From contig RAPG01000001.1 in NCBI GenBank assembly GCA_005239165.1, forward strand, positions 124,001 through 188,000: a stretch of DNA of 64,000 nt. Reading direction: 5' to 3'. This document shows positions 1 to 8,437 of the stretch, one piece after another. The translations under genes were made by a program, and so were the position numbers. Each line of letters begins with the position of its first letter. Position 1 is the first letter of the stretch. The DNA is from Allopusillimonas ginsengisoli. GTDB lineage: Bacteria > Pseudomonadota > Gammaproteobacteria > Burkholderiales > Burkholderiaceae_B. The notes under the pieces are model-generated. The model was not told the origin of the DNA and did no database searches. It was given only the letters and a program-made list of their open reading frames with translations.

Positions 1-120
1 GATGTCTTCTTTAGACGCAGTAATTGGAGCCGCAGCAGCTGGAGACGCCGCTTCTGCAGACGCCGCAAAGGCGAGAGGCAGCAACATGGCAAGAACCAAC
101 CCTGCCAGCACGCTTCGCAT
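1..120 (-). CDS. N-terminus of an exported protein (partial)
   Basis: Read leftwards from the ATG at 118-120, the frame is open to the window edge (40 codons). It begins MRSVLAGLVLAMLLPLAFAA and continues with an Ala/Pro-rich stretch. Seen: a short basic n-region, a hydrophobic core and small residues (AFAASAEA), that is, a Sec signal peptide and probable cleavage site. The body of the protein lies outside the window, so no function can be given. The repeat array directly upstream would lie in its promoter or 5' leader region. Confidence 0.6.
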   Translation of the reverse strand, partial: MRSVLAGLVLAMLLPLAFAASAEAASPAAAAPITASKEDI

Positions 121-210
121 CGTGCTGTGCCACCCTGCCACAGCATAAGGGCTCAGTCTTTCATTGTGACGGCTTGCCCGCATGTTTCTCACTCCTTATC
201 TCTTGTTTCC

Positions 211-483
211 TGTTCGCTGCTCCGTGTTCGCTGCTCCGTGTTCGCTGCTCCGTGTTCGCTGCTCCGTGTTCGCTGTTCCGTATTCGCTGTTCCGTATTCG
301 CTGCTACCTGCTACCTGCTACCTGCTACCTGCTACCTGCTACCTGCTACCTGTTACCTATTCCCTATTCCCTATTCCCTATTCCCTATTCCCTATTCCCT
401 ATTCCCAGCTCCCTATTCCCAGCTTCTAGTTCCCCGTTTCCTGCTATGTGCCGCTTGCCGCTTGTCGTTGGTCGTTGGTCGTT
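211..483. repeat. Heptanucleotide-based tandem repeat array
   Basis: Four adjoining arrays share a 7-bp period. TGTTCGCTGCTCCG (two 7-mers) is repeated from 211 with point variants to about 294. CTACCTG occurs seven times at 304-352. CTATTCC occurs seven times at 357-405, with another partial copy at 413-420. GTCGTTG is repeated at 464-483. Because 7 is not a multiple of 3, all three forward frames stay open here, which yields spurious ORFs. The array lies between a probable exported protein (starts at 120, reading left) and the 3' end of the LysR gene (500). Units change from block to block, consistent with successive slippage expansions. Confidence 0.9.
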
Positions 484-499
484 CACCCCTCCAACCATG

Positions 500-1387
500 T
501 TACTGCGCCAGCCCCTGCACCCAAAGCTCAAACACCTTGAGCGCTTCAGATTGGTCGCGGTCTGCCGGGTAACTGAAAAAATAGGCTTCTGGCACTTTTA
601 GCACACCCTCGACCGGCGCGATGAACGCGCCGGTATCCAGCTCGGGCTGTGCCAGAAAGCGCGGTACAAGCCCAACGCCCATGCCAGCCCTGACGGCTGC
701 AATGACCATGGTAAACAGCTCATAGCGCGGCCCCGCGCTGATGGAAGGCAGGTATTCACGACCCTGGGCGCCATACCAGTATCGCCAGGCATCAGGGCGT
801 GACAACATATGCAAATGAGTAAGACCTGACATGTCGCCTGCATCAAGCTCGCGCCCTTCAAGCAACTGCGGTATGCACACGGGCACCAGCGCCTCCTCAT
901 CAAAAAGTTTGATGCCACGCGTCTGCGGCCACAGTTGTTCAGCATGGTAAATGGCAGCATCGACCGGGTGGTCTTTGAATTGAAACGGCAGCGTTCGTGA
1001 AGACAGGCTTACCGCAATGTCGCCATGCAGTCGGTGAAACTGAGCCAGCCGGGGCACCAGCCAGGTCGTCGCCAGGGTTGGCAGAACAGCGATATGCAGA
1101 CTGCGTCCCATGCCCGACCGCGAAATCAATCCAAACGTGTCCTTTTCCAGCTGTTCCAGGTGATGGCGCACACGGGCAGCATATTCGGCGCCAGCATCTG
1201 TCAGCCCCACACGACGCCGGATACGCGTTAAAAGTTGCACACCCAGACGCTCCTCCAGCCCCGTAACTTGACGATATACCGCGCTATGCGTCAACGCCAG
1301 CTCTTCCGCAGCGCGTGAAAACGAACCCAGTCGGGCAGTCGCTTCAAACGCCTGCAACGCCCCTAGATTGGGCACTCCATTTCTCAT
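500..1387 (-). CDS. LysR-family transcriptional regulator (GcvA-like)
   Basis: A 295-residue LysR-type regulator. The N-terminal winged helix-turn-helix is clear (NLGALQAFEATARLGSFSRA, then AAEELALTHSAVYRQVTGLE). It is followed by the linker helix and a periplasmic-binding-protein-like effector domain to the C-terminus. The start chosen is the ATG at 1385-1387, six bases after a GGAG. A longer in-frame start at 1426 adds 13 residues without family support. It is transcribed divergently from the thiamine-diphosphate enzyme at 1657, the usual arrangement of a LysR regulator and its target, so it probably controls that gene and perhaps gcdH. The effector cannot be told from the sequence. Confidence 0.9.
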   Translation of the reverse strand: MRNGVPNLGALQAFEATARLGSFSRAAEELALTHSAVYRQVTGLEERLGVQLLTRIRRRVGLTDAGAEYAARVRHHLEQLEKDTFGLISRSGMGRSLHIAVLPTLATTWLVPRLAQFHRLHGDIAVSLSSRTLPFQFKDHPVDAAIYHAEQLWPQTRGIKLFDEEALVPVCIPQLLEGRELDAGDMSGLTHLHMLSRPDAWRYWYGAQGREYLPSISAGPRYELFTMVIAAVRAGMGVGLVPRFLAQPELDTGAFIAPVEGVLKVPEAYFFSYPADRDQSEALKVFELWVQGLAQ

Positions 1388-1605
1388 ATCCGTCTCCGAC
1401 GCCAGAAATCTGGCAAACTGTTGCAAACAACGCGACGATTTCGCGCCCCGAACGCGAGTAACTTAATGCCAGACATCGTGTACCGGGGCCTGAAACGCCA
1501 AGCGTCAGCGATTAAACACCCAAAATCGATACCTGGTGCCGGATGGCCAGCCACACCAGAAGCTGTACGTCACGCCAATGACTTGTCTAATATGCAAGAC
1601 ATTGT

Positions 1606-1622
1606 GCAATTTTATCAATTGC
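1606..1622. promoter_or_regulatory. Inverted repeat, candidate LysR operator
   Basis: GCAATT-TTATC-AATTGC is a perfect 6-bp inverted repeat with a 5-bp spacer, in the divergent promoter region between the LysR gene and the TPP enzyme, 35 bases before the latter's ATG. Its size fits a LysR T-N11-A box. Assignment to the neighbouring LysR protein is inference from position. Confidence 0.4.
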
Positions 1623-1656
1623 GTTGTGCGCCCAACGCACATTATCCTTGCATACC

Positions 1657-3351
1657 ATGACTACTGAATCTCGCTCTACTCCGCAGGCCCGTATTGGTGG
1701 CCACATTCTTGTCGACCAGCTCGTCGCTCACGGGGCCGAACACGTATTTTGCGTGCCCGGCGAGAGCTACCTCGCGGTGCTCGATGGTTTGTATGACGCC
1801 TCGATCGAGGTCACGGTATGCCGCCAGGAAGGCGGCGCAGCAATGATGGCCGATGCCTATGGCAAGCTCACAGGCAAACCAGGCATTTGCATGGTTACCC
1901 GTGGGCCCGGCGCCTCCAATGCGCTGGCAGGCATTCACATTGCTCAACAAGATTCAACACCCCTCATTCTGTTTGTCGGCCAGATCGAACGCGGTGTGCG
2001 CGAGCGCGAGGCGTTTCAAGAAATGGATTACCGCGCCGTTTTCGGCACCCAGGCCAAGTGGGTTACCGAGATCGATCAAGTCGAACGTATACCCGAACTG
2101 ATATCCAGGGCCTTTCATGTCGCCACGTCTGGCCGTCCAGGCCCCGTCGTTATCGCGCTGCCTGAAGATATGCTGGTCGAAGCCGCGCAGGTAGCCGACG
2201 CGCCACGCTATCAGGTCATAGACGCCGCACCGACGGCAACCCAGCTTGACGCCTTGGGTGAGTTGCTGGCCAACGCCCGCAAGCCCATTGCCATTCTTGG
2301 CGGCACCCGTTGGGATCAAAACGCCGTCGACGAATTCGCAGAATTTGCCAGCCGCTATCAATTGCCGGTCTCTGTGCAATTTCGTCGACAAATGCTGTTC
2401 TCCGTTGATCACCCCTGTTTCATTGGCGACGTCGGTCTGGGCAGCAACCCGCAGCTTATGCAGTACATACGCGATTCTGATTTAGTGCTGCTGGTGGGCG
2501 GGCGCATGTCAGAAATTGCCAGCCAAAGCTACACCCTGTTCGACATCCCTGTCCCCAGGCAAAAACTGGTGCATGTATACCCCGACGCGGGCGAGCTTAA
2601 CCGCGTTTACCGTGCCACACTGAGCATTAATGTATCGCCCGGCTCATTTGCACAGGCGGCATCTGCCCTGAAACCGGCCGGAGCCCCCGTATGGGCTGAC
2701 GAACTGCAACGCTTGCGCTCAAGCTATGTGGCCTGGAGCGATCCCAGCATCATTACGCACCCCGGCGCTCTGCAGGTAGGAAAGGTCATGACGTATCTGG
2801 CCTCGACCTTGCCCGACGACAGCATTATGTGCAATGGCGCTGGCAACTATGCCACCTGGCTGCACCGCTTTCACCCGTTCAAGCGTTACGGCACCCAGCT
2901 GGCTCCTACCTCTGGCTCCATGGGGTACGGCTTGCCTGCGGCAGTAGGTGCCAAACGCATCCACCCGTCGCGTACGGTCGTATGCTTTGCCGGTGACGGC
3001 TGCTTCATGATGCACGGACAAGAGTTCGCCACTGCTGTGCAGTACGACCTGCCCATTATTGTGCTTATTTTCGACAATGGTATGTTCGGCACCATACGTA
3101 TGCACCAAGAGCGGCATTACCCTGCCCGCGTCTCGGCTACCATGCTCGAAAACCCCGATTTTGCTGCCTACGCGCAGGCATTTGGCGGCTATGGAGAACG
3201 CGTCGAAACCACCGAACAGTTTGCTCCCGCATTTGAACGCGCCATAGCCAGCGGCAAGCCTGCCATCCTGCATTGCCTGATCGACCCAGAAGCCATTACA
3301 CCCACCACCACACTGCAGAAGATACGCGAGCAGGCGCAGGCGGCGGGCTGA
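1657..3351 (+). CDS. Thiamine-diphosphate-dependent enzyme, acetolactate-synthase-like
   Basis: A 564-residue member of the TPP enzyme superfamily with all three domains in order. The N-terminal PYR domain has the catalytic Glu in CRQEGGAAMMADAYG. There is a central domain around residues 190-330. The C-terminal PP domain has the GDG...N cofactor motif (CFAGDGCFMMHGQEFA ... IFDNGMFG). Overall it resembles the large catalytic subunit of acetolactate synthase and the benzoylformate/oxalyl-CoA decarboxylase group. No small regulatory subunit gene lies nearby, so biosynthetic AHAS is unlikely. The ATG at 1657 is chosen over an upstream in-frame ATG at 1624, which adds residues with no family match. 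Substrate unknown. Divergent from the LysR gene and followed by gcdH. Confidence 0.85.
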   Translation: MTTESRSTPQARIGGHILVDQLVAHGAEHVFCVPGESYLAVLDGLYDASIEVTVCRQEGGAAMMADAYGKLTGKPGICMVTRGPGASNALAGIHIAQQDSTPLILFVGQIERGVREREAFQEMDYRAVFGTQAKWVTEIDQVERIPELISRAFHVATSGRPGPVVIALPEDMLVEAAQVADAPRYQVIDAAPTATQLDALGELLANARKPIAILGGTRWDQNAVDEFAEFASRYQLPVSVQFRRQMLFSVDHPCFIGDVGLGSNPQLMQYIRDSDLVLLVGGRMSEIASQSYTLFDIPVPRQKLVHVYPDAGELNRVYRATLSINVSPGSFAQAASALKPAGAPVWADELQRLRSSYVAWSDPSIITHPGALQVGKVMTYLASTLPDDSIMCNGAGNYATWLHRFHPFKRYGTQLAPTSGSMGYGLPAAVGAKRIHPSRTVVCFAGDGCFMMHGQEFATAVQYDLPIIVLIFDNGMFGTIRMHQERHYPARVSATMLENPDFAAYAQAFGGYGERVETTEQFAPAFERAIASGKPAILHCLIDPEAITPTTTLQKIREQAQAAG

Positions 3352-3550
3352 AAATTCTGACCCTGGCTGCGCGGCTGCAGCCAGGTGTCAAACCACGAAA
3401 AACAGCGAGGTGCGCCCTCGTACAAGCTTTCTCGCACAACCACACCCTGCCGCCGCTATGCATCCCAGACAACAAGCAGGCGGCACGAACCATCACCATA
3501 AATTGCCCTCAGGCGATTGAAACCATATTCATCTGATACGAGGTATTCAA

Positions 3551-4744
3551 ATGTCGTCCAACCCTTCATTCCACTGGGAAGACCCACTCTTGCTGGACAA
3601 CCAGCTGACCGACGAAGAGCGCATGGTGCGCGATGCCGCCCAGGCCTACTCGCAAGACAAGCTGGCAACGCGTGTGCTCGAAGCCTTTCGTCACGAGAAA
3701 ACCGATCCTGCCATTTTTTCTGAGATGGGCGAACTAGGCCTGCTGGGCTCCACCATTCCAGAGGAATACGGCGGCGCTGGCATGAACTATGTCAGCTATG
3801 GCCTCATCGCGCGCGAAGTCGAGCGCATTGACTCAGGCTATCGTTCCATGATGAGCGTACAATCATCGCTGGTCATGGTGCCAATCAACGAATTTGGCAG
3901 CGAGGAGCAAAAACAGAAGTACTTGCCCAAGCTGGCTCGCGGCGAATGGATTGGCTGCTTCGGCCTGACCGAGCCCAACCACGGCTCCGACCCAGGCAGC
4001 ATGGAAACCCGCGCCGTCAAAACGGCCGATGGCTATGTCATCTCAGGTGCCAAAATGTGGATCACCAATTCGCCTATCGCCGACGTATTCGTGGTGTGGG
4101 CCAAGGTGGTGGGCGGCGATGATGATGGCAAAATCCGCGGCTTCATACTTGAAAAAGGCATGAAGGGTCTGTCGGCACCGGTTATTCATGGCAAGGTAGG
4201 CCTGCGTTCATCGATCACCGGTGAAGTCGTTATGGAGAACGTCGAGGTCGGTGCCGAACAGATGATGCCGGGTGTCAGTGGCCTGCGCGGCCCCTTCACC
4301 TGCCTGAACTCCGCCCGCTACGGGATCGCATGGGGTGCACTGGGTGCCGCCGAGTCTTGCTGGCATACCGCCCGCCAGTACACCATGGATCGCAAGCAGT
4401 TTGGTCGCCCTCTGGCGGCAAACCAGCTTATCCAGAAAAAACTGGCTGATATGCAGACAGAAATCACACTGGGTCTGCAGGGCTGCCTGCGTCTGGGTCG
4501 CATGAAAGATGAAGGCATTGCAGCTGTCGAGATTACTTCCATCATGAAGCGCAACTCTTGCGGCAAGGCACTGGATGTGGCCCGTATGGCGCGCGACATG
4601 CTGGGTGGCAATGGCATCTCGGATGAATTCGGCGTTGCCCGTCATCTGGTCAACCTCGAAGTCGTCAACACCTACGAAGGCACGCACGATGTGCATGCAC
4701 TGATTCTGGGCCGTGCCCAGACAGGGCTGCAGGCGTTTTTCTAA
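3551..4744 (+). CDS. gcdH: Glutaryl-CoA dehydrogenase
   Basis: A 397-residue FAD-dependent acyl-CoA dehydrogenase. It catalyses oxidative decarboxylation of glutaryl-CoA to crotonyl-CoA in lysine, tryptophan and glutarate catabolism, passing electrons to ETF. The subtype is shown by the C-terminal [18 protein letters not shown], holding the catalytic Glu, by the [17 protein letters not shown] flavin/substrate segment and by the N-terminal [17 protein letters not shown]. Length is typical. A GAGG precedes the ATG by 8 bases. It lies 199 bases after the TPP enzyme on the same strand and converges with mobA. The LysR regulator upstream may act on it, as LysR regulators often adjoin gcdH, but this is inference. 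Confidence 0.95.
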   Translation: MSSNPSFHWEDPLLLDNQLTDEERMVRDAAQAYSQDKLATRVLEAFRHEKTDPAIFSEMGELGLLGSTIPEEYGGAGMNYVSYGLIAREVERIDSGYRSMMSVQSSLVMVPINEFGSEEQKQKYLPKLARGEWIGCFGLTEPNHGSDPGSMETRAVKTADGYVISGAKMWITNSPIADVFVVWAKVVGGDDDGKIRGFILEKGMKGLSAPVIHGKVGLRSSITGEVVMENVEVGAEQMMPGVSGLRGPFTCLNSARYGIAWGALGAAESCWHTARQYTMDRKQFGRPLAANQLIQKKLADMQTEITLGLQGCLRLGRMKDEGIAAVEITSIMKRNSCGKALDVARMARDMLGGNGISDEFGVARHLVNLEVVNTYEGTHDVHALILGRAQTGLQAFF

Positions 4745-4791
4745 GCCGTTCGCGGGTCAGAAAAACACAAGCGGGCATCATATGGCGGCAC

Positions 4792-5502
4792 TCAGGCAGT
4801 GCCCGCCGCCCCCGCCCATGTGGCTTCGGCATACTCCAGATCGGCCAGTGTATTGATATTGCCGAATGCGTATTCGTCGTTATCAAAATGCGCCGGCACA
4901 GCGCCCGCGCTTTCCAGCCACAACATGACCTTGCGGTCTCCTCCAAGCAGATAGTTGCGCAGACTGGGCGCCAGCCCGGCATGCACCATCATGCATAAAG
5001 GATGTGAGCGGGTAGTGGTGGCGTAAGCGGCCTGGGTTTTTTGCCGGGCGATGACATCAGCAAGACGGGGAACAAGGTCGGAAGGCGGGTTGATCACATC
5101 AACGGGTGTGACGACCAGCCAGGGCGTGTCTATGCGCACCAGCGCACTATAGATACCCGCCAGCGGCCCCGCATCTGGCCCTATGTCCGGATCATCGGTA
5201 AACACTTTCCCATAGCGTGCATACGCCTCAACCCTGCGGTTGGCGCTGATTACCACCTGGCTGACCTGCCCGGCAAGAAAGCGTCGGGCGTGAACCACCA
5301 ACGGCTCATCGCGCAACAAAACCAGGCCTTTTTCTATGGGTGGAATACCCCCATCGGACACAGCCAAGTCTGGTGAACGCCCCCCCCGCGGACCGTGGCG
5401 TACAGAGCGTCCTGACGGGGCTGACTCTACGGCACCCGGTTGCATGCGGCTAGCCCGCCCTCCGGCAAGAATGAGACCCGTGAGATATTCGCGCCGTATC
5501 AT
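4792..5502 (-). CDS. mobA: Molybdenum cofactor guanylyltransferase, with an insertion in the GTP loop
   Basis: 236 residues. MobA attaches GMP to molybdopterin, giving the guanine dinucleotide cofactor used by the formate dehydrogenase encoded to the right. The N-terminal LTGLILAGGRASRM is the nucleotide-binding signature. In usual MobA the (D)KGL segment follows within a few residues, but here about 36 extra residues (roughly 21-56, rich in Gly, Arg, Ser and Pro) separate it from EKGLVLLRDEPLVVHA. The rest is ordinary (TDDPDIGPDAGPLAGIYSAL; VTPVDVINPP). It lies 14 bases after moaA in the same leftward operon. Whether the insertion is tolerated is unknown. Confidence 0.88.
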   Translation of the reverse strand: MIRREYLTGLILAGGRASRMQPGAVESAPSGRSVRHGPRGGRSPDLAVSDGGIPPIEKGLVLLRDEPLVVHARRFLAGQVSQVVISANRRVEAYARYGKVFTDDPDIGPDAGPLAGIYSALVRIDTPWLVVTPVDVINPPSDLVPRLADVIARQKTQAAYATTTRSHPLCMMVHAGLAPSLRNYLLGGDRKVMLWLESAGAVPAHFDNDEYAFGNINTLADLEYAEATWAGAAGTA

Positions 5503-5516
5503 GCTTTGTACGGCGT

Positions 5517-6611
5517 TTACCCGCCGATGTAGCTCATCTCGATTTTGCGTGCCGCTGCCGTCTGCTTCCCGCGAATCTCGGAATAATGGTCACTACGACC
5601 CGACCAGATCTCGGCCCACCGCGCTGCAAGCTCGTCTACGCTAGCACCGCCGCGCACCAGTGCGCGTACGTCATGACCTTGGCTGGCAAACAGACAGAGA
5701 AATACCTGCCCTTCGGGCGACAGGCGCGCGCGCGTACAGTCGCCGCAAAACGGTTGAGAGACACTGGTGATCACCCCGATCTCGCCCGCACCATCCTCAT
5801 AACGCCAACGTGCGGCCACTTCGCCACGGTAATCGGAAGTGACAGGCTGCAAAGGGAAATGGTCGGCAATCTGCTGCCTGATCTCGGCGCCGGTGACCAC
5901 CTCTTTGAGGTTCCAGCCATTGGTCGTGCCGACATCCATGAACTCGATAAACCGCAGTATGTGTCCGGTATGACGAAAGTACTGGGCCATGGGAATAATC
6001 TGGTCATTATTCATGCCCTTGCGCACCACCATGTTGACCTTGACGGGAGCAAGCCCCACACGCGCTGCTTCGTCGATGCCGCGCAACACGGTCTTTACAT
6101 TGACCTTGCTGTCGCTCATCTCAGCAAAAAGGCGTTCGTCCAACGCATCAAGACTGACTGTGACGCGGTTCAGCCCCGCCTCTTTAAGGGCCGCCGCCTT
6201 TTTCTCGAGCAAAGTGCCATTGGTAGTCAGGGTAAGCTCGAGCGGTTCGCCCTCAGGCGTGCGCAATGCCGCCAGCATGGCGACCAGCGCTTCGATGTTT
6301 TTGCGCAACAAAGGTTCGCCGCCGGTAAGACGGATTTTGCGCAAGCCCAGTTTAGTGCCGGCCTCAGCCACGCGAACAATTTCTTCAAAGCTGAGGAGCT
6401 CGGCATGGGGCATAAACTGGTAATCGCTGCCAAACACTTCACGTGGCATGCAATAGGTACAGCGAAAGTTACAGCGGTCGGTCACGGAAATACGCAAGTC
6501 ACGCAATGGCCGGGACCGCGTATCCAGCACGGCGCTGTTGTCCGTTTGACCTGCCGCTGGCCTGACTGCAGGAGCAGGGCGCGAATCCGAATGAAAGATA
6601 ACTTTGCTCAT
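5517..6611 (-). CDS. moaA: GTP 3',8-cyclase (molybdenum cofactor biosynthesis)
   Basis: 364 residues. A radical-SAM enzyme that converts GTP to (8S)-3',8-cyclo-7,8-dihydro-GTP, the first step of molybdopterin synthesis. Seen: the radical-SAM cluster motif [10 protein letters not shown], the second C-terminal cluster in [20 protein letters not shown], and the conserved C-terminal double glycine (MSYIGG). The ATG at 6609-6611 (MSKVIFHS) is chosen; an in-frame ATG at 6668 would overlap the upstream gene. It starts 7 bases after the stop of the ModE-like regulator and is followed by mobA, so the three are probably one transcript. The locus serves cofactor supply for the adjacent formate dehydrogenase. 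Confidence 0.96.
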   Translation of the reverse strand: MSKVIFHSDSRPAPAVRPAAGQTDNSAVLDTRSRPLRDLRISVTDRCNFRCTYCMPREVFGSDYQFMPHAELLSFEEIVRVAEAGTKLGLRKIRLTGGEPLLRKNIEALVAMLAALRTPEGEPLELTLTTNGTLLEKKAAALKEAGLNRVTVSLDALDERLFAEMSDSKVNVKTVLRGIDEAARVGLAPVKVNMVVRKGMNNDQIIPMAQYFRHTGHILRFIEFMDVGTTNGWNLKEVVTGAEIRQQIADHFPLQPVTSDYRGEVAARWRYEDGAGEIGVITSVSQPFCGDCTRARLSPEGQVFLCLFASQGHDVRALVRGGASVDELAARWAEIWSGRSDHYSEIRGKQTAAARKIEMSYIGG

Positions 6612-6618
6612 ATTGCTA

Positions 6619-7740
6619 TCATAGCGCGCCAGCGCGCCCTCCGAGTGCCTGCACGCCCTGTTCGCCAAATGCCGACTCTAATGTCTGCACTTGCCCCATA
6701 CAGGCCGCGTCATAACCCACCAACTGAGAAACATAGGCCTGATACTGCTCCCCATTCATGAGAGTGAGCAAACGTTGCATTTGCGGCGTGTCGAGGGAGT
6801 CACGATGCGCCGCAAAAAAATAACGCTCCTGCACCAGTGGAATAAACATAAGACCGCAGCGCCAGGCAGCGGTTTCGACCCCAATGCCTACATCAGCCAT
6901 GCCGCTTGCGATGTGTGCCGCAATCGCCATATGAGTGAACTCACTGGTGTCAAAACCTTGCACCTGACTGGTATCAATGTTGAGTTCCTGCAGCATGAGT
7001 TCAACCAGATAACGTGTGCTGGATCCGATCTGCCGGTTCACAAAACGGACATCGTCATTAACCAGATCAGCCACAGACTCAATGCGTTTGGGGTTTTCTG
7101 GCTTGACAATCATGCCGGTGTTGCGCACGGCCAGATGAATGAGCACATGTCGGTCAGCTTTGAGCCAGTGGCTGTACCGCTCGAGAATCGGTTGCTCAAA
7201 CTCGCCCAGTGGCACCTGAAAACCAGCCAGATCGCATTCTGACCGGTCTAGCGACGCCAGTGCCTCAATGGCGGTGCGGTAGCGCAGTTCGACGGGCGAA
7301 ATATCCAGGCCATTAGCCAGTTGCATCAGACCTTCTACCGCAAACCCGTGACTGGCGTGCAGGCGCAGCCGCGGCTGGCTTGCGGGATACAAACGATCAA
7401 GCTCTTCCTGCAGCTCTGATGCCATGCTCTCAAGCGTGGGCATGAGCCTGGCATCAACGCGCCGGTTTGCCCACAACAAATGCTGTCCGAACGCGGTAAC
7501 GCGTGAGCCCTTGCGACGCGAGGTGTCGATAAGCGCCGCGTCAAACTCCTTCTCGGCATTGCGCACAATGCCCCAGGCGTGCCGGTAAGACAGCCCACAG
7601 GCCTTACAGGCGCCGGCAATATGTCCGGTAGCGTCAATTGCTGCCAGCAACCGCAAAACCTCGCTCAGGGCAAGCTCGTTTCCGGAGGGGTTTTCAAGCA
7701 CCCATTCTGAACGCAGCCGCGCTTTGAATTTATAGCTCAT
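6619..7740 (-). CDS. ModE-like regulator with substrate-binding domain, divergent from the fds operon
   Basis: 373 residues. The N-terminus (about 1-115) is a ModE-type winged helix-turn-helix ([20 protein letters not shown], then [18 protein letters not shown]). The remainder (about 125-360) resembles a periplasmic-binding-protein-like effector domain of the kind fused to ModE-type DNA-binding heads, in place of the molybdate-binding MOP domains. It is divergent from fdsG with 190 bases between them and is the first gene of a regulator-moaA-mobA transcript. It probably controls the formate dehydrogenase operon (an FdsR role) in response to formate, molybdate or cofactor status. The ligand is unproven. 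The promoter region carries matching inverted repeats. Confidence 0.85.
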   Translation of the reverse strand: MSYKFKARLRSEWVLENPSGNELALSEVLRLLAAIDATGHIAGACKACGLSYRHAWGIVRNAEKEFDAALIDTSRRKGSRVTAFGQHLLWANRRVDARLMPTLESMASELQEELDRLYPASQPRLRLHASHGFAVEGLMQLANGLDISPVELRYRTAIEALASLDRSECDLAGFQVPLGEFEQPILERYSHWLKADRHVLIHLAVRNTGMIVKPENPKRIESVADLVNDDVRFVNRQIGSSTRYLVELMLQELNIDTSQVQGFDTSEFTHMAIAAHIASGMADVGIGVETAAWRCGLMFIPLVQERYFFAAHRDSLDTPQMQRLLTLMNGEQYQAYVSQLVGYDAACMGQVQTLESAFGEQGVQALGGRAGAL

Positions 7741-7756
7741 TGATGTCTATATCTCC

Positions 7757-7782
7757 TTTATATGCTTCATATTGCATATAAA
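7757..7782. promoter_or_regulatory. Inverted repeat, candidate operator of the ModE-like regulator
   Basis: TTTATATGC (7757-7765) and GCATATAAA (7774-7782) form a perfect 9-bp inverted repeat with an 8-bp spacer, just upstream of the regulator's ATG. Related half-sites (TTATATG near 7791, ATATATGC near 7861) flank the fdsG promoter. The TATATA-rich arms resemble the general form of ModE boxes. Binding by the neighbouring regulator is inference. Confidence 0.5.
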
Positions 7783-7811
7783 AATCTTTCTTATATGTCA
7801 ATTTTTTCTTA

Positions 7812-7840
7812 TTGAAGCTTATGATTTATGTGTGTAGATT
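7812..7840 (+). promoter_or_regulatory. Candidate sigma-70 promoter of the fds operon
   Basis: TTGAAG (7812-7817) and TAGATT (7835-7840), spaced 17 bp, fit a -35/-10 pair. Transcription would start near 7847, giving a leader of about 85 bases before fdsG. The palindrome at 7757-7782 would then centre near -77, suitable for an activator. Confidence 0.35.
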
Positions 7841-7930
7841 ACCTGAAAGCAGAAAAAAACATATATGCAATTAAAAACATATTAGAGACAACCCAGCTTT
7901 GGCTACCCAAGGCTGTCGGAGGAAGAAACC

Positions 7931-8437
7931 ATGCATACGCCCTCGGCTTCAGACGAGTTCAGCCCCTCGGACGAAAGCGTGCACGACGTGACGCGCCAGG
8001 CCATCGCGCACTACCAAGGCCAGAACGGCAACTTGCTGCCCATACTGCATGCCGTCCAGCATGCCCTGGGCTGTATACCGGCCAGCGCCGTACCGGTGCT
8101 GGCCGAAGCTCTGCAACTGTCGCGGGCTGAAGTGCATGGCGTAGTCAGTTTCTATCCGCATTTCCGGCAGACGCCGGCTGCGCCTGTCGTGCTGCAGATG
8201 TGCCGCGCCGAGTCGTGTCAGGCAATGGGTGGCGAACAACTGGCCGAGCACGCCATGCAGCGCCTGGGCTGCAATTTTCACGAAAACTCATCTAATCAAG
8301 CCGTGACGCTTGAACCTGTTTACTGCCTTGGCCTATGCGCACAGTCGCCGGCCATCATGATCAACGGCCAGCCGCACGCCAGGGTCACGGCAGAAAAACT
8401 GGATCGTCTGCTTCGGGAAGAGGGGTATCAGGCATGA
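7931..8437 (+). CDS. fdsG: NAD-dependent formate dehydrogenase gamma subunit
   Basis: 168 residues. Homologous to the 24-kDa NuoE subunit of complex I. It carries one [2Fe-2S] cluster in the diaphorase part of the soluble FdsABG formate dehydrogenase. The four Cys ligands are visible as MCRAESC and CLGLC. The AT-rich upstream region ends with GGAGGAAG directly before the ATG, a strong ribosome-binding site. First gene of the operon; its stop overlaps the fdsB start by ATGA, implying translational coupling and equal stoichiometry. Confidence 0.95.
   Translation: MHTPSASDEFSPSDESVHDVTRQAIAHYQGQNGNLLPILHAVQHALGCIPASAVPVLAEALQLSRAEVHGVVSFYPHFRQTPAAPVVLQMCRAESCQAMGGEQLAEHAMQRLGCNFHENSSNQAVTLEPVYCLGLCAQSPAIMINGQPHARVTAEKLDRLLREEGYQA

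Noticed and set aside
211..483. CRISPR array
   Set aside because: Units are 7 or 14 bp and abut with no spacers; no cas genes are present.
24..601. Three overlapping rightward ORFs of 100-182 residues
   Set aside because: They are open only because 7-bp repeats lack stops in every frame. There is no ribosome-binding site, and the Cys/Leu/Pro-rich translation is low-complexity.
5586..6761. 391-residue ORF on the + strand
   Set aside because: Antisense to moaA, whose radical-SAM motifs are intact; no start signal and no family resemblance.
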